The translations under genes were made by a program, and so were the position numbers. This document shows, piece by piece, positions 6,955-15,555 of a stretch of DNA of 64,000 nucleotides. The notes under the pieces are model-generated. The model saw nothing but the letters and a program-made list of their open reading frames with translations. It did not search any database and was not told the origin of the DNA. Source of the stretch: Shinella sp. SUS2 (GTDB lineage: Bacteria > Pseudomonadota > Alphaproteobacteria > Rhizobiales > Rhizobiaceae); contig NZ_KQ410738.1 in NCBI RefSeq assembly GCF_001262505.1, forward strand, positions 62,001 through 126,000. Direction: 5' to 3'. The stretch's first letter is position 1, and every line of letters starts with the position of its first letter.

Positions 6955-8112
6955 TCAGCCCCCACCGCCCTTATACCGTACGGCTGCACTGCCCGCGGCC
7001 TTGAGCTCATCGATTGAGGCGATGCCCATCAAAGCGAGACTGATCGAGATTTCACGGGTCAGGATCGCGATGACCTCGGCGACACCGGCCTCTCCTTGCG
7101 CGGCAAGGCCATAGGCATAGGCACGGCCGAGCATCACACCATCGGCGCCGAGCCCCACTGCCTTGAGAATATCGGTACCGCGGCGGATACCGCCGTCCAG
7201 CATGAGGCAGAAATCCGGGCCGACGGCGGCGCGGATCGCCGGAAGCGCACCAATGGTGCTCACCGCACCATCGAGCTGGCGGCCGCCGTGATTGGAGATC
7301 ACCACACCATCGCAGCCGAGGTCGCGGGCGGTGACGGCATCCTGTGCCGCGAGGACCCCCTTGACGACCAATTTTCCGGTCCAGCGCTCCCGCAGCCAGG
7401 CGATGTCCTTCCAGGACAGCGTCTTGTCGATGCGGCGCGACAGATTGGCCGCCTGTTCCAGGGCGCCACGGCCAAAGTCCGGCCGATGCTCGATCGCCCG
7501 GACGGAGGGCATACCGCGGAGTGCGACATCGGCAAGCCAGCGCGGCTTCAACGCCAGCCGGGCGAGAAGCCCCGGCGTCACCCGCGTCAGCAAGCGGAAA
7601 CCGTTGCGCACGTCCCGTTCGCGAATGCCGGTAATGGCCGTGTCGACCGTGACGAACAGTGTATCGACGCCGGCCCCTTCTGCTGCCTGCAAGAACTCCT
7701 CGCAAAGCGAGCGATCCTCCAGCACATAAAGCTGGAAATGCAGCGGCCCGTTCGTCACCGCGCGAAGATCGGCAAGCGAGGCGATCGAGAAGGTCGACAG
7801 GCAGAAGGGGATGCCGACGGCATGGGCGGCACGCACGGTCCTTGCCTCACCATCGCCGGAATAGAGGCCGAGGAAACCGACCGGCCCCAGCATGAACGGC
7901 AGGGGATGGCGGCGCCCGAGGTAGGCGGTCGAAAGATCCTGTGGGCGCGGCTCCACCAGCACGGTCTGGCGCAGGCCGTAGCAGGCGAAATCCGACCGGT
8001 TCGCCCGCATGGTCTCCTCCTCGAACGACCCGCCATCGATGTAATCGAAGAAGATCTTCGGCAGGCGACGCCGGGCGAGGTCGCGGAAGTCGTGGATGTT
8101 GACCGGGGCCAT
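6955..8112 (-). CDS. FMN-dependent alpha-hydroxy-acid oxidase/dehydrogenase
   Basis: A 385-residue enzyme of the glycolate oxidase/LldD/mandelate dehydrogenase family, which oxidises 2-hydroxyacids to 2-oxoacids with FMN. Tyr24 in KIFFDYIDGGSFEEE and the catalytic histidine in VVISNHGGRQLDGA are present, as is the FMN-phosphate region DGGIRRGTDILKA. ATG 8112 overlaps no other gene: the kinase-like gene stops one base earlier, showing co-transcription. It is the last gene of the operon that runs from 17705 and may convert the hydroxyacid made by the HisD-like enzyme or another operon product. The substrate is not defined by sequence. Confidence 0.9.
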   Translation of the reverse strand: MAPVNIHDFRDLARRRLPKIFFDYIDGGSFEEETMRANRSDFACYGLRQTVLVEPRPQDLSTAYLGRRHPLPFMLGPVGFLGLYSGDGEARTVRAAHAVGIPFCLSTFSIASLADLRAVTNGPLHFQLYVLEDRSLCEEFLQAAEGAGVDTLFVTVDTAITGIRERDVRNGFRLLTRVTPGLLARLALKPRWLADVALRGMPSVRAIEHRPDFGRGALEQAANLSRRIDKTLSWKDIAWLRERWTGKLVVKGVLAAQDAVTARDLGCDGVVISNHGGRQLDGAVSTIGALPAIRAAVGPDFCLMLDGGIRRGTDILKAVGLGADGVMLGRAYAYGLAAQGEAGVAEVIAILTREISISLALMGIASIDELKAAGSAAVRYKGGGG

Positions 8113-8113
8113 A

Positions 8114-9406
8114 TCAGCCTCTGCCGGGGTCGATCGCGTCGAGGAAGCGGGTGACCGCATCCTCCCCCGCCACCGGCTCGCTGCCAGCCATCACCGCAAC
8201 GGAAAGGCCGATGAGCGAGGATACGGGATTGTGGCTCGTGGCACCGGCGCGAAGGTTCATCACCAGCGTCGGGCAGAGGAAGAGCCCGAGCCTGACGACC
8301 CGGCGCCAATCGGCGGGCAGCAGGCCGCGCGCCTTCAGGGTCGCCAGCAAAGGACGCCACAGGGCTTCAGCCTTGACGTCCAGCAGCGCCAGCCGGAACG
8401 GGCTCGGCGTGAAGTCCATGGTGACGTGCAGCCGGTCACCCGCAAGGACGGCGCTGGCCTCGTACCGTGCTGCCGCTTCGGCAGGATCGTACAGCCAAAA
8501 GGGATGGGCAAGGATGTTGTGGAAGGTCGTCTTCACCTCGGCGAGCAGCGTCGGGATGTTCTCACCGGCAAAGGCCGGATCGAAGAAGGCAAGGCGCGAG
8601 GAGCCATCGTGCTCCTCGTACCAGACATTGGCATTGTGGGCATCGCCATGGGCGACGACGCCGCCGGCATCTGCGAGGCACGCCGGGGCGAGCCGTTGAT
8701 GCGCGGCGTCGAAAAGTGCGCCGATCCCCTCCTCATATTCGATGCCGTTGATGACGAAACGGCAGCGCGAAAGCTGGTCCCAGCCAAGCGTAAGCCCGGG
8801 GAAGGCAAAATCCTCACCGACATAGAAGCGCGAAAGCCGCCCGCCGGGATAGCTGCCGGCCGGCGCATCGATCAGGCGCTCGTAGAACAGCCGGTGGATC
8901 GGCTCGGCGGCAACCTCGGCGGCACTCACCGGATGCAGCGTGTCGAGATAGACCTTCAGCACGGCCTCGCTCAGCCCGCGCTCGGCCTCGACGGCTTTTT
9001 CGCGTGCCGCGACATCGTCCTTCATGTCCAGCGCCCGCAAGACGTCGGAGAAGCGCGGATCGGTGCGGCGGCGATAGACGAGGATCTGCTCGCCGGGCAG
9101 CACCGACATCAAGAGCGGCTGGTCCACCGGCAGGCCGGCTTTCGCCAGAATGTCGGCGCGATAATACTCGCCGCTCATCGCCTCCTCCCCCTCTTCCTGG
9201 TGGAATTTGAAGAAGAAGGCACCCTCGTCTGTCTCGAAGAAGCCGTTCAGCGAGTTGAGGCTGTACTGGTCGTGATTGATCGCCACATTGCGCGCGTCGA
9301 TTGCAAAGAGATCGCGCAACAGGTCGGCCAAAAGCCGCTCCGCCTCCCCGCTTCCGGTCTTGGCGAGCTTCCTGATTTCCGCCGTGCGGCTCGTGGGCTG
9401 GGTCAT
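8114..9406 (-). CDS. Phosphotransferase (APH-like kinase fold) of unknown substrate
   Basis: A 430-residue protein with the aminoglycoside-phosphotransferase kinase-like fold. The catalytic loop VVAHGDAHNANVWYEE and the metal-binding LAFFDPAFAGEN match the HGDxHxxN and D-x-D-type motifs of APH and choline kinases. The N-terminal half has AFFFKFHQEEGEEA, a plausible ATP-lysine strand. It begins MTQPTSRTAEIRK at ATG 9406; a longer open frame overlaps the regulator gene. It sits between the HutC-type regulator and the FMN oxidase in the same operon, so it probably phosphorylates the imported compound or an intermediate. I do not recognise a named family. Confidence 0.75.
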   Translation of the reverse strand: MTQPTSRTAEIRKLAKTGSGEAERLLADLLRDLFAIDARNVAINHDQYSLNSLNGFFETDEGAFFFKFHQEEGEEAMSGEYYRADILAKAGLPVDQPLLMSVLPGEQILVYRRRTDPRFSDVLRALDMKDDVAAREKAVEAERGLSEAVLKVYLDTLHPVSAAEVAAEPIHRLFYERLIDAPAGSYPGGRLSRFYVGEDFAFPGLTLGWDQLSRCRFVINGIEYEEGIGALFDAAHQRLAPACLADAGGVVAHGDAHNANVWYEEHDGSSRLAFFDPAFAGENIPTLLAEVKTTFHNILAHPFWLYDPAEAAARYEASAVLAGDRLHVTMDFTPSPFRLALLDVKAEALWRPLLATLKARGLLPADWRRVVRLGLFLCPTLVMNLRAGATSHNPVSSLIGLSVAVMAGSEPVAGEDAVTRFLDAIDPGRG

Positions 9407-9431
9407 GGCATTCTTTCCGGGTGGACGGGGT

Positions 9432-10163
9432 TTACTTGCTGCCGTGCAGGTATCGGCTGCCAAGCGAATAGCGGCTGCCGACATAGGTCAGCGTGTTGAC
9501 GGTGGCGACGACCGGCCCCGTCCAGGTCTTGCGGTGCAGGACGAGGCAGCTGTCACCGGGGCGGATTTGCAGGAGCCGCGCATTCTCCTCGCCGGCCGGC
9601 AAAGCGCTGATCAGGTGCTCGACCTCGGTCAGCGGCGTAGCGGTCTGCAGATAGTCGTAGGTCGCAGCAATGCTGAAATCCTGCTCGACATAGCCGGAAA
9701 CGAGGTCCGGATTGACGTAGCGCTCCTCGAGCTGGACGGGCAGGTCGTTCTCGAAATGAATCAAGACCGAATGGTCGACGGGTCGGACGGCTTCGAACTC
9801 GAAGGCGAGCAGCAGCTCCGGATCCGGCCGCTTGATGCGTTCCAGCACGACCACCTCGGCCCGGTGGCGGCTGCCGCGCGCCTTGATCTCGGTGATGATG
9901 TTGCTGATCTCGATCAGCGTCGATTGCGGCTTGGGCGGTGCAACGAAGGTGCCGACGCCCTGGATGCGGCGCAGGTGCCCCTCCGAGGTCAGTTCCCGCA
10001 AGGCCCGGTGTACGGTCATGCGCGAGACGCCGAGCGCGGAGACGAGCTCGTTCTCCGACGGGAGCCGGCTGTTGCGGCTCCATTTGCCGCTGCCGATATT
10101 GCCGAGGACGAAATCCTTGACCTTCTCGTAGAGCGGCGATGCCGAATCCGAAAGCGTGTTCAT
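9432..10163 (-). CDS. GntR-family regulator, HutC subfamily (UTRA domain)
   Basis: A 243-residue HutC-type repressor. The N-terminal winged helix contains SENELVSALGVSRMTVHRAL (36-55) followed by GVGTFVAPPK. The C-terminal UTRA ligand domain carries LPVQLEERYVNPDLV and DYLQTATPLTEVEH, very like histidine-utilisation repressors. No hut genes are in view; the gene is embedded in the minus-strand catabolic operon, so it likely senses the operon's own substrate. HutC-type proteins favour GT-N-TA-N-AC cores, and two such sites (16787-16808 and 17757-17774) lie at the head of this operon. Confidence 0.9.
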   Translation of the reverse strand: MNTLSDSASPLYEKVKDFVLGNIGSGKWSRNSRLPSENELVSALGVSRMTVHRALRELTSEGHLRRIQGVGTFVAPPKPQSTLIEISNIITEIKARGSRHRAEVVVLERIKRPDPELLLAFEFEAVRPVDHSVLIHFENDLPVQLEERYVNPDLVSGYVEQDFSIAATYDYLQTATPLTEVEHLISALPAGEENARLLQIRPGDSCLVLHRKTWTGPVVATVNTLTYVGSRYSLGSRYLHGSK

Positions 10164-10215
10164 GGTTCACTGTCTCCGCCGGCATGAAGGGCCGGCAACC
10201 GGAATGACGCAGCGG

Positions 10216-11229
10216 TTAGTCGGCCACCGCGACGATTGTCTTCAGCGCCCGGCTTTCTCCCCGCAAAAGCCGCTCATAGGCCGCCGGTACCGCATCGAGC
10301 CCCGGCAGGACCTCGATCAAGCACTCAAGCGCCGGGGAAAGCTCGGCAAGCAGGCCGACAGCCTCAGAAAGTTCGTCCGCGAACGCGTGACAGCCGACGA
10401 GCGCAATTTCCCGCTCAACGAGGGTGTTGGGGTCGAGATCAAGCTTGCCGTGGCCGATGCCCACGAGGGCCAGCGCCCCGCCGCCGGAGAGAAGGTCCAG
10501 CACACCGGCAATGGCCCGGACACTGCCCGTCGCATCAAGCGCATGGCGCAGCCGCCGGCCGGAAAGCGCCGTGTCGAGGGCATCCCGCTCCAGGGCAACC
10601 ACCGTACCGCCCGCCACCGCCTTTACCAACGCCGCCTTTTCAGGATTGAGGTCTGCGAGAAGAAGCGGGCCGTCGTGCAGACGCGAGAGCAGCAGCGCAC
10701 TCAGCCCGCCGATCGTGCCGCAGCCGACGACGAGCACCGGCTCCCCCGCCGGAGCGGCCAGCCGGCGTACGGCATGGAGCGCCACCGCCAGCGGTTCGGC
10801 CATCGCGGCGACACGCGGCGAAAGCGCCGCATCATGGCGCAGGACGAGATGGGCAGGCAGTTGCACCGCCTCGGCAAAGCCTCCATCGCAGGCTTCGCCG
10901 ACAAAGCCGAGGCTTTCGCAGACATTGACGCGCCCGCTGCGGCAGGCCGGGCAGGTGCCGCATCCAACGCGGGAATCCGCACAGACCATATCGCCGACGG
11001 CGACGTGGCCGACGCCCTCGCCGACCGCCGTCACGCGGCCACAGAACTCATGCCCCGCCGTCGAAGGCCGGCGTGTGATCCACTGGCCGGTGCGGTAGTT
11101 GTGCAGGTCGGAGCCGCAGATGCCGGCGGCCCGGACCGCGAGATTGACGAAGCCGGCAGACGGTGCGGAAAGCGGGGCCACCGCCTCCACCCGCAGGTCC
11201 TTCGCATCGTGGAGCCGCACCACCTTCAT
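10216..11229 (-). CDS. Zinc-dependent medium-chain alcohol dehydrogenase
   Basis: A 337-residue MDR-superfamily dehydrogenase related to L-idonate, sorbitol and threonine dehydrogenases. Catalytic zinc ligands are Cys38 (AAGICGSD) and His60-Glu61 (AGHEF). Four cysteines (90, 93, 96, 104) in CGTCPACRSGRVNVC form the structural zinc site. VVGCGTIGGLSALLL is the dinucleotide fold. It starts five bases after... rather, its start at 11229 lies four bases downstream of the HisD-like stop, so the two are translated together. It probably oxidises a secondary hydroxyl of the operon substrate. In sulfopropanediol clusters a similar enzyme accompanies a HisD homologue, but the substrate here is unproven. 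Confidence 0.9.
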   Translation of the reverse strand: MKVVRLHDAKDLRVEAVAPLSAPSAGFVNLAVRAAGICGSDLHNYRTGQWITRRPSTAGHEFCGRVTAVGEGVGHVAVGDMVCADSRVGCGTCPACRSGRVNVCESLGFVGEACDGGFAEAVQLPAHLVLRHDAALSPRVAAMAEPLAVALHAVRRLAAPAGEPVLVVGCGTIGGLSALLLSRLHDGPLLLADLNPEKAALVKAVAGGTVVALERDALDTALSGRRLRHALDATGSVRAIAGVLDLLSGGGALALVGIGHGKLDLDPNTLVEREIALVGCHAFADELSEAVGLLAELSPALECLIEVLPGLDAVPAAYERLLRGESRALKTIVAVAD

Positions 11230-11233
11230 GGTC

Positions 11234-12562
11234 TCAGCCGCCCTTCTTCAGATAGGTCTGGCGCAACGGCGACACGGCCAGCGCATGGGACGAAAAGCCC
11301 TCATAGACCGCCAGATTGTGCGAATGCCGGGCGAATTCCGGGTAAGCCGGCGCCGTGACATAACCGATCGAGCTGCGCTTGACGAAGTCGGTCACGGAGA
11401 GCGGACCGAAGGTGCGGGCCCAGCGGCTCGTCGGCAGGACGGCGTTCGGACCGAGCGAGAAATTGGCGATGCTGACGGGGGTGTGCGTGCCCATCAGGAT
11501 CTCCGACGCCTCGGTGATATGGCCGAGATGGATGAAGGGTTCTTCCGAGAGGAGTTCGAGATGCTCCGGCGCATAGGCATTGACGAAGGCGTAGCTTTCC
11601 TCGATCGAGCTCGTAAGCACGATGCCGCCCGTCTTGCCGGTGAGCACAGCCTTGGAGAAGGCGACGCGCTGCTCCGACATGCGCGCCCAGTGGTCCGGCA
11701 GGGCGGCAAGCGCCTCCTCCGCGACCCGGCGGCTGTGGGTGACGAGGTAGGCAGACGAATCCGGGCCGTGTTCGGCCTCGATCAAGAGATCGAGCGCGGC
11801 AAGCCCGCCATGCACCGTTTCATCCGCAAGGATCATCACCTCCGAAGGGCCGGCCGGAAGACCGGTATCGATGACACCGGACAGCGAGCGCTTGGCGGCG
11901 ACCACCCAGGGGCTGCCCGGTCCGACGATCTTCAGCGCCGGTTTGACGGTTTCGGTACCGTAGGCGACCGCGGCCACGGCCTGGGCCCCGCCGACCTTAT
12001 AGACCGTCTCCACGCTGGCAAGGCGCGCGGCGACCAGCGTCGCGGCATCGACAGAGCCGTCCGGCGCCGGCGGCGTGACGATGGCAAGGTTCGGCACGCC
12101 GGCCACAACAGCGGGAACCGAGGTCATCATCGTCACCGAGGGGAAGGAGCCCTTACCGCGCGGCACATAGAGGGCGACCGACTGGATGGGCGTAAAACGG
12201 TCACCGGCAAAGGCGCCGGGCCGGATCTCCTTCAGCCACATGGCCTCCGGCTTCTGCTCCTCATGGAAGGTGCGGATGTTGTCGATACCGAACTGGATGG
12301 ATTCCACGACGCTCGCATCGACCAGCTTGAAGGCCGCGTCGAACTCCGCCTCGGTGACCTTGAGGTTGGCTTCGGTCACGGCGGCCTTGTCGAGCTCGCG
12401 CCCGAAACGCGCCAGCGCCTTGTCGCCTTCGGTGCGCACGGCCTCCAGGATCGGCGCGGCCTTCTCGATGAAGCTCGAAATATCGCTCTCCGACCGGCGC
12501 AGGAGGGCCGCCTTCTCCTCGGCGTTGAGCCTGGAATACTCGTAGAAAGACACTGATGTCAT
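11234..12562 (-). CDS. Histidinol-dehydrogenase-family NAD-dependent dehydrogenase (probably not histidinol)
   Basis: A 442-residue HisD-family protein, a family that oxidises a primary alcohol through the aldehyde to the acid in two NAD-linked steps. The catalytic pair Glu333-His334 (APEHLEL) and His426 (GFSSHALAV) match E. coli Glu326-His327 and His419. However, E. coli zinc ligand Gln259 is Glu262 (IEAEHG), Asp360 is Asn367 and the substrate-contacting His367 is Ala374 (SIANFSLGPNAVLPT). These changes point to another substrate; HisD homologues such as HpsN act on sulfopropanediol. ATG 12562 gives MTSVSFYEYS; the open frame extends upstream through permease sequence and is ignored. Confidence 0.87.
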   Translation of the reverse strand: MTSVSFYEYSRLNAEEKAALLRRSESDISSFIEKAAPILEAVRTEGDKALARFGRELDKAAVTEANLKVTEAEFDAAFKLVDASVVESIQFGIDNIRTFHEEQKPEAMWLKEIRPGAFAGDRFTPIQSVALYVPRGKGSFPSVTMMTSVPAVVAGVPNLAIVTPPAPDGSVDAATLVAARLASVETVYKVGGAQAVAAVAYGTETVKPALKIVGPGSPWVVAAKRSLSGVIDTGLPAGPSEVMILADETVHGGLAALDLLIEAEHGPDSSAYLVTHSRRVAEEALAALPDHWARMSEQRVAFSKAVLTGKTGGIVLTSSIEESYAFVNAYAPEHLELLSEEPFIHLGHITEASEILMGTHTPVSIANFSLGPNAVLPTSRWARTFGPLSVTDFVKRSSIGYVTAPAYPEFARHSHNLAVYEGFSSHALAVSPLRQTYLKKGG

Positions 12563-12600
12563 CGTCTTGTCCTTATGGCTGGCCCCTAAGGGCCGAAGGG

Positions 12601-13401
12601 TCACTTCGATTTGAGGAAGATGTCGAGACCGACCAGGCGATCGAGCAGGGCGATCGCCACGGCGGCACAGGCGATGAAGACCACCGAGATGGCGGCCAGA
12701 TCCGGCGTGATGATCGACCGGATGGAATTGTAGATCTGCACCGGCAGCGTAACGCTTCGGGCATCCACCAGGAGCAGGCTGACCAGGAACTCGTTGAGCG
12801 CGAGGATGAACATCAGGAGCGAGCCGGTGATGACGCCCGGCAGCACCGCCGGAAGCGTGATGTAGAGGAAACGCTGCACGGGCGGCGCCCCGCAATTGGC
12901 CGCCGCCAGCTCCAGGTCGGGCGAGAGGTTGCTGGCACTCGCAGTTACGGCCCAGATCATGAAGGGCAGGTTGATGACGCAGCAGGCAATGCCGACGGGC
13001 CACAGCTTGCCGAGCACGCCGGCATTGCCGAAGACCAGCATCAGGCCGATACCGGAGCCGATCAACGGGATGGTGAAGGGCAGCAGCAGATAGATCTGGA
13101 TGGAGCGGGCGAAGCGCACGCGGTACTTGGCAAGGGCGATGCCGGCAAGCGTGCCGACGGGGATGGCGACGATGGTGCAGATGGTGGCGACGATCAGCGA
13201 GCGCAGGAATGCCTGCCGGAGATCGCTTGCCTGCAAAATCGCGCCATACCATTTGAGAGAAAGGCCGTCCGGCGGGAAGGTGATGATGTTGCCGGCCGTG
13301 AACGAGGCGCCAAGCACCACGATGGTTGGCGCGGAGAGCATGAGAAGCGCGGCGACGACGAAGGTCCACAGGACGACGGATTTGCTGTGGCTGCCGGTCA
13401 T
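12601..13401 (-). CDS. Pot-type ABC importer, permease subunit (PotC-like)
   Basis: A 266-residue inner-membrane permease of the spermidine/putrescine-type importers. It has about six hydrophobic segments starting with VVLWTFVVAALLMLSAPTIV, and the coupling-loop sequence DLELAAANCGAPPVQRFLYI that contacts the ATPase. ATG 13401 overlaps the TGA of the partner permease by four bases. The long open frame upstream of this point is only a reading of the partner gene in another frame. It forms the membrane pore with the 13398-14342 product. Confidence 0.92.
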   Translation of the reverse strand: MTGSHSKSVVLWTFVVAALLMLSAPTIVVLGASFTAGNIITFPPDGLSLKWYGAILQASDLRQAFLRSLIVATICTIVAIPVGTLAGIALAKYRVRFARSIQIYLLLPFTIPLIGSGIGLMLVFGNAGVLGKLWPVGIACCVINLPFMIWAVTASASNLSPDLELAAANCGAPPVQRFLYITLPAVLPGVITGSLLMFILALNEFLVSLLLVDARSVTLPVQIYNSIRSIITPDLAAISVVFIACAAVAIALLDRLVGLDIFLKSK

Positions 13402-14342
13402 TTTCGCGTCTCCCCCATGGCAAGCGTGCCGGCGCCGAAGAGCATGAAGACGACCCCGACGAGGATGGATCCGACGGCGACGAGCATCAGCGACAGCGTC
13501 GCGCCGAGCCCCTGATCGGAGGTGCGGAAGAACTGGTCGTAGATCGCATTGGCGATGAAATCCTGGGTGCCGCCACCAAGGATGGCGGGGATGGCGAAGT
13601 CCGTCAGCGACAGCGTGACGACGACGAGACCGGCGCCGACAAGGCCCGGACGGGACAAAGGCAGCACGACATGGCGGAAGGTGCGCACCCAGCCGGCGCC
13701 AAGCGAGGCGGCAGCAGCCTCCAGCTCGTTCGGGATGGCCGTCAGCGCCGGAGCCAGCATCAGCACCGCGAAGGGCAGCATGTATTGTACGAGGCCGAAC
13801 AGCACGGCCGGATAATTGTAGAGCAGCCGCATCGGCGGTACACCGACGAGCCCCAGCGCCTCGTTGACCATGCCCTGGTTGCCGAGGATGATGAGCCAAC
13901 CATAGGCGCGCACGACCTGGCCGATGAAGAACGGCAGGAAGAGAGCGACCAGCAGGAACTTGCGCAGCGCCGAGGAGGGCGTGCGCACCATCAGGTAGGC
14001 ATAGGGGAAGGCAAAGAGCAGCGTAACCGCGGTGACGATCAGCGAGCCCATCAGGCTGCGGCCGGCCACCGTCGCAAAGAAACTCTCCGTCAGCGCACGC
14101 TGGTAGTTGGCGAGCGTGTAGGTCTCCGACATCAGAAACGTGCTGGTATCGAGCGTCCTGAGGCTCGTATCGCCGATCTGCAGGAGGCCGAGCACCAGCA
14201 GCCCCACCAGAACGATCGCCGGCATGAGCATGAGATAGGGCAAGCCCCGCTGGAAACTCGATGGCCAGACGGCGGCCGCAAGGCGTTCGAGCATATCCAT
14301 GACACGCCATGTCACGGGATATGCGGCACGGGGAGTGCGCAT
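13398..14342 (-). CDS. Pot-type ABC importer, permease subunit (PotB-like)
   Basis: A 314-residue inner-membrane permease with a helix near residues 33-55 (LPYLMLMPAIVLVGLLVLGLL) and the coupling-loop segment NELEAAAASLGAGWVRTFRH. It pairs with the PotC-like protein, with which it overlaps by four bases. AGAGGAT precedes the ATG at 14342. A 9-bp hairpin (14371-14397) separates it from the binding-protein gene. Pot-type importers carry polyamines but also other small organic solutes, so specificity is open. Confidence 0.92.
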   Translation of the reverse strand: MRTPRAAYPVTWRVMDMLERLAAAVWPSSFQRGLPYLMLMPAIVLVGLLVLGLLQIGDTSLRTLDTSTFLMSETYTLANYQRALTESFFATVAGRSLMGSLIVTAVTLLFAFPYAYLMVRTPSSALRKFLLVALFLPFFIGQVVRAYGWLIILGNQGMVNEALGLVGVPPMRLLYNYPAVLFGLVQYMLPFAVLMLAPALTAIPNELEAAAASLGAGWVRTFRHVVLPLSRPGLVGAGLVVVTLSLTDFAIPAILGGGTQDFIANAIYDQFFRTSDQGLGATLSLMLVAVGSILVGVVFMLFGAGTLAMGETRK

Positions 14343-14370
14343 GAACCGATCCTCTTAACGAAAGGAGAGT

Positions 14371-14397
14371 GCCCGCCGCCGATGGTGTGCGGCGGGC
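14371..14397 (-). promoter_or_regulatory. Intercistronic hairpin after the Pot-type binding-protein gene
   Basis: GCCCGCCGC (14371-14379) pairs perfectly with GCGGCGGGC (14389-14397) around a 9-base loop. It follows the binding-protein stop and precedes the permease start, with no T-run. It resembles the hairpins at 4285 and 28519 and probably gives the binding-protein message extra stability. Confidence 0.5.
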
Positions 14398-14407
14398 AGA
14401 CAGGGCA

Positions 14408-15523
14408 TCAGCCCTGCATGATTTCCTTGAACTTGGCGAACCACTGGCTCTCGTTCTCGACCTGCACCTTGGACGAGATGCGGATGAGGTGCTTGAAGGC
14501 CTCTTCCGTGGTCGGGTAGGACGGGTCGTTGACGAGGTCGGCCGGCGGGGTAAGGCCGGGCACGACGCCGGGCAGGCCGAGACCGTCAAGCCAGACCTGC
14601 TGGGCTTCCTTGGTCAGCGCATGGTTGATGTACTGCTTGGCCCAGTAGAGTTCGTTTTCCGGCAGGCCCTTCGGGATCCACAGGCCGTCCGTATCGAACT
14701 TCGCGCCCTCTTCCGGCACCACCCAGGCAAGCTCGATGCCGTTCTTCTTGGCTTCGCGCACATTGGTCGAAATGGTGCAGGCGGCGTCGATCTCACCCTT
14801 CTGGAACCAGGTGGTGAAGTCCGGATCCTCGCCGAGCAGCGGCTGCTGCTCCTTGATCTTCGAGATGAAGTCCCAGGCCGGCTGCATGTTGCCGGGAATG
14901 TCCTCCAACTTGCCGCCGCCGGCGACCTGCGCCGGGAAGTGGAAGCCGATGCCGTCGTTGTAGAGCGCGATGCGGCCCTTCAGCTTCGGATCAAGAAGAT
15001 CCTTCCAGGACTTCGGTGCACCGTTCGGGAAGGCCGACGGGCGGTAGGCCAGCACGTAGACATAACCATAGGTGTTGACGATCGGATAGCCATCGAGCCC
15101 GACGGGCTTGGCAAGATCGGTGGTGTTCTTGAGGTTCGGCAGGTCCGACAGGTCTTCCGTCACACCGCGCAGCGCCGACTTGGTGGCGTTGGTGGTCGTG
15201 TCCCAGTTGATGTGGATCGGCGGCACGCGCTTCTGGGCGACGGCAGCCCAGACCTTCGGCTGGATCTCGTTGTCTTCCGTCAGGTCATGACGGACGGCAA
15301 TCCCCGTCGCCTTGGTGAAGCTGTCGGAAACACCGGCCTTCAGCGCCTCGACCCAGCTTCCGCCCCAGGCGCGGACGATGATCTCGGCCGGCTTTTCAGG
15401 CTCCTGGGCAAAGGCGCGGCTGACGCCGAGCGTCGAAAGACCTGCGGACGCACCGGCCGCGGCCATCGACGCCAGCAGCGTGCGGCGACGGATCTGCATG
15501 GAAGAAAATTTATCATGCGACAT
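14408..15523 (-). CDS. Pot-type ABC importer, periplasmic binding protein
   Basis: A 371-residue extracytoplasmic binding protein of the PotD/SBP_bac_1 group. The N-terminus IRRRTLLASMAAAGASAG has paired arginines and a hydrophobic stretch, fitting Tat-type export with cleavage near AFAQE. The mature protein has IIVRAWGGSWVEALKAG and the C-terminal domain LYNDGIGFHFPAQV. It lies between the ATPase gene and the permeases in the long minus-strand operon. The ligand is expected to be the substrate of the adjacent dehydrogenases, kinase and oxidase rather than necessarily a polyamine. Confidence 0.92.
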   Translation of the reverse strand: MSHDKFSSMQIRRRTLLASMAAAGASAGLSTLGVSRAFAQEPEKPAEIIVRAWGGSWVEALKAGVSDSFTKATGIAVRHDLTEDNEIQPKVWAAVAQKRVPPIHINWDTTTNATKSALRGVTEDLSDLPNLKNTTDLAKPVGLDGYPIVNTYGYVYVLAYRPSAFPNGAPKSWKDLLDPKLKGRIALYNDGIGFHFPAQVAGGGKLEDIPGNMQPAWDFISKIKEQQPLLGEDPDFTTWFQKGEIDAACTISTNVREAKKNGIELAWVVPEEGAKFDTDGLWIPKGLPENELYWAKQYINHALTKEAQQVWLDGLGLPGVVPGLTPPADLVNDPSYPTTEEAFKHLIRISSKVQVENESQWFAKFKEIMQG

Positions 15524-15555
15524 TACGCGTTCTCCTCTGGCTCAGCCTTCGTTGG

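Noticed and set aside
11234..13423. A single 729-codon frame that seems to fuse a permease region to the HisD-like protein
   Set aside because: The part before ATG 12562 is out of frame with the real PotC-like gene; the HisD-like protein has its own start and normal length.
12601..14589. A 662-codon frame covering the PotC-like permease
   Set aside because: The upstream 396 codons are a shadow of the PotB-like gene; the overlapping ATGA at 13398-13401 fixes the real start.
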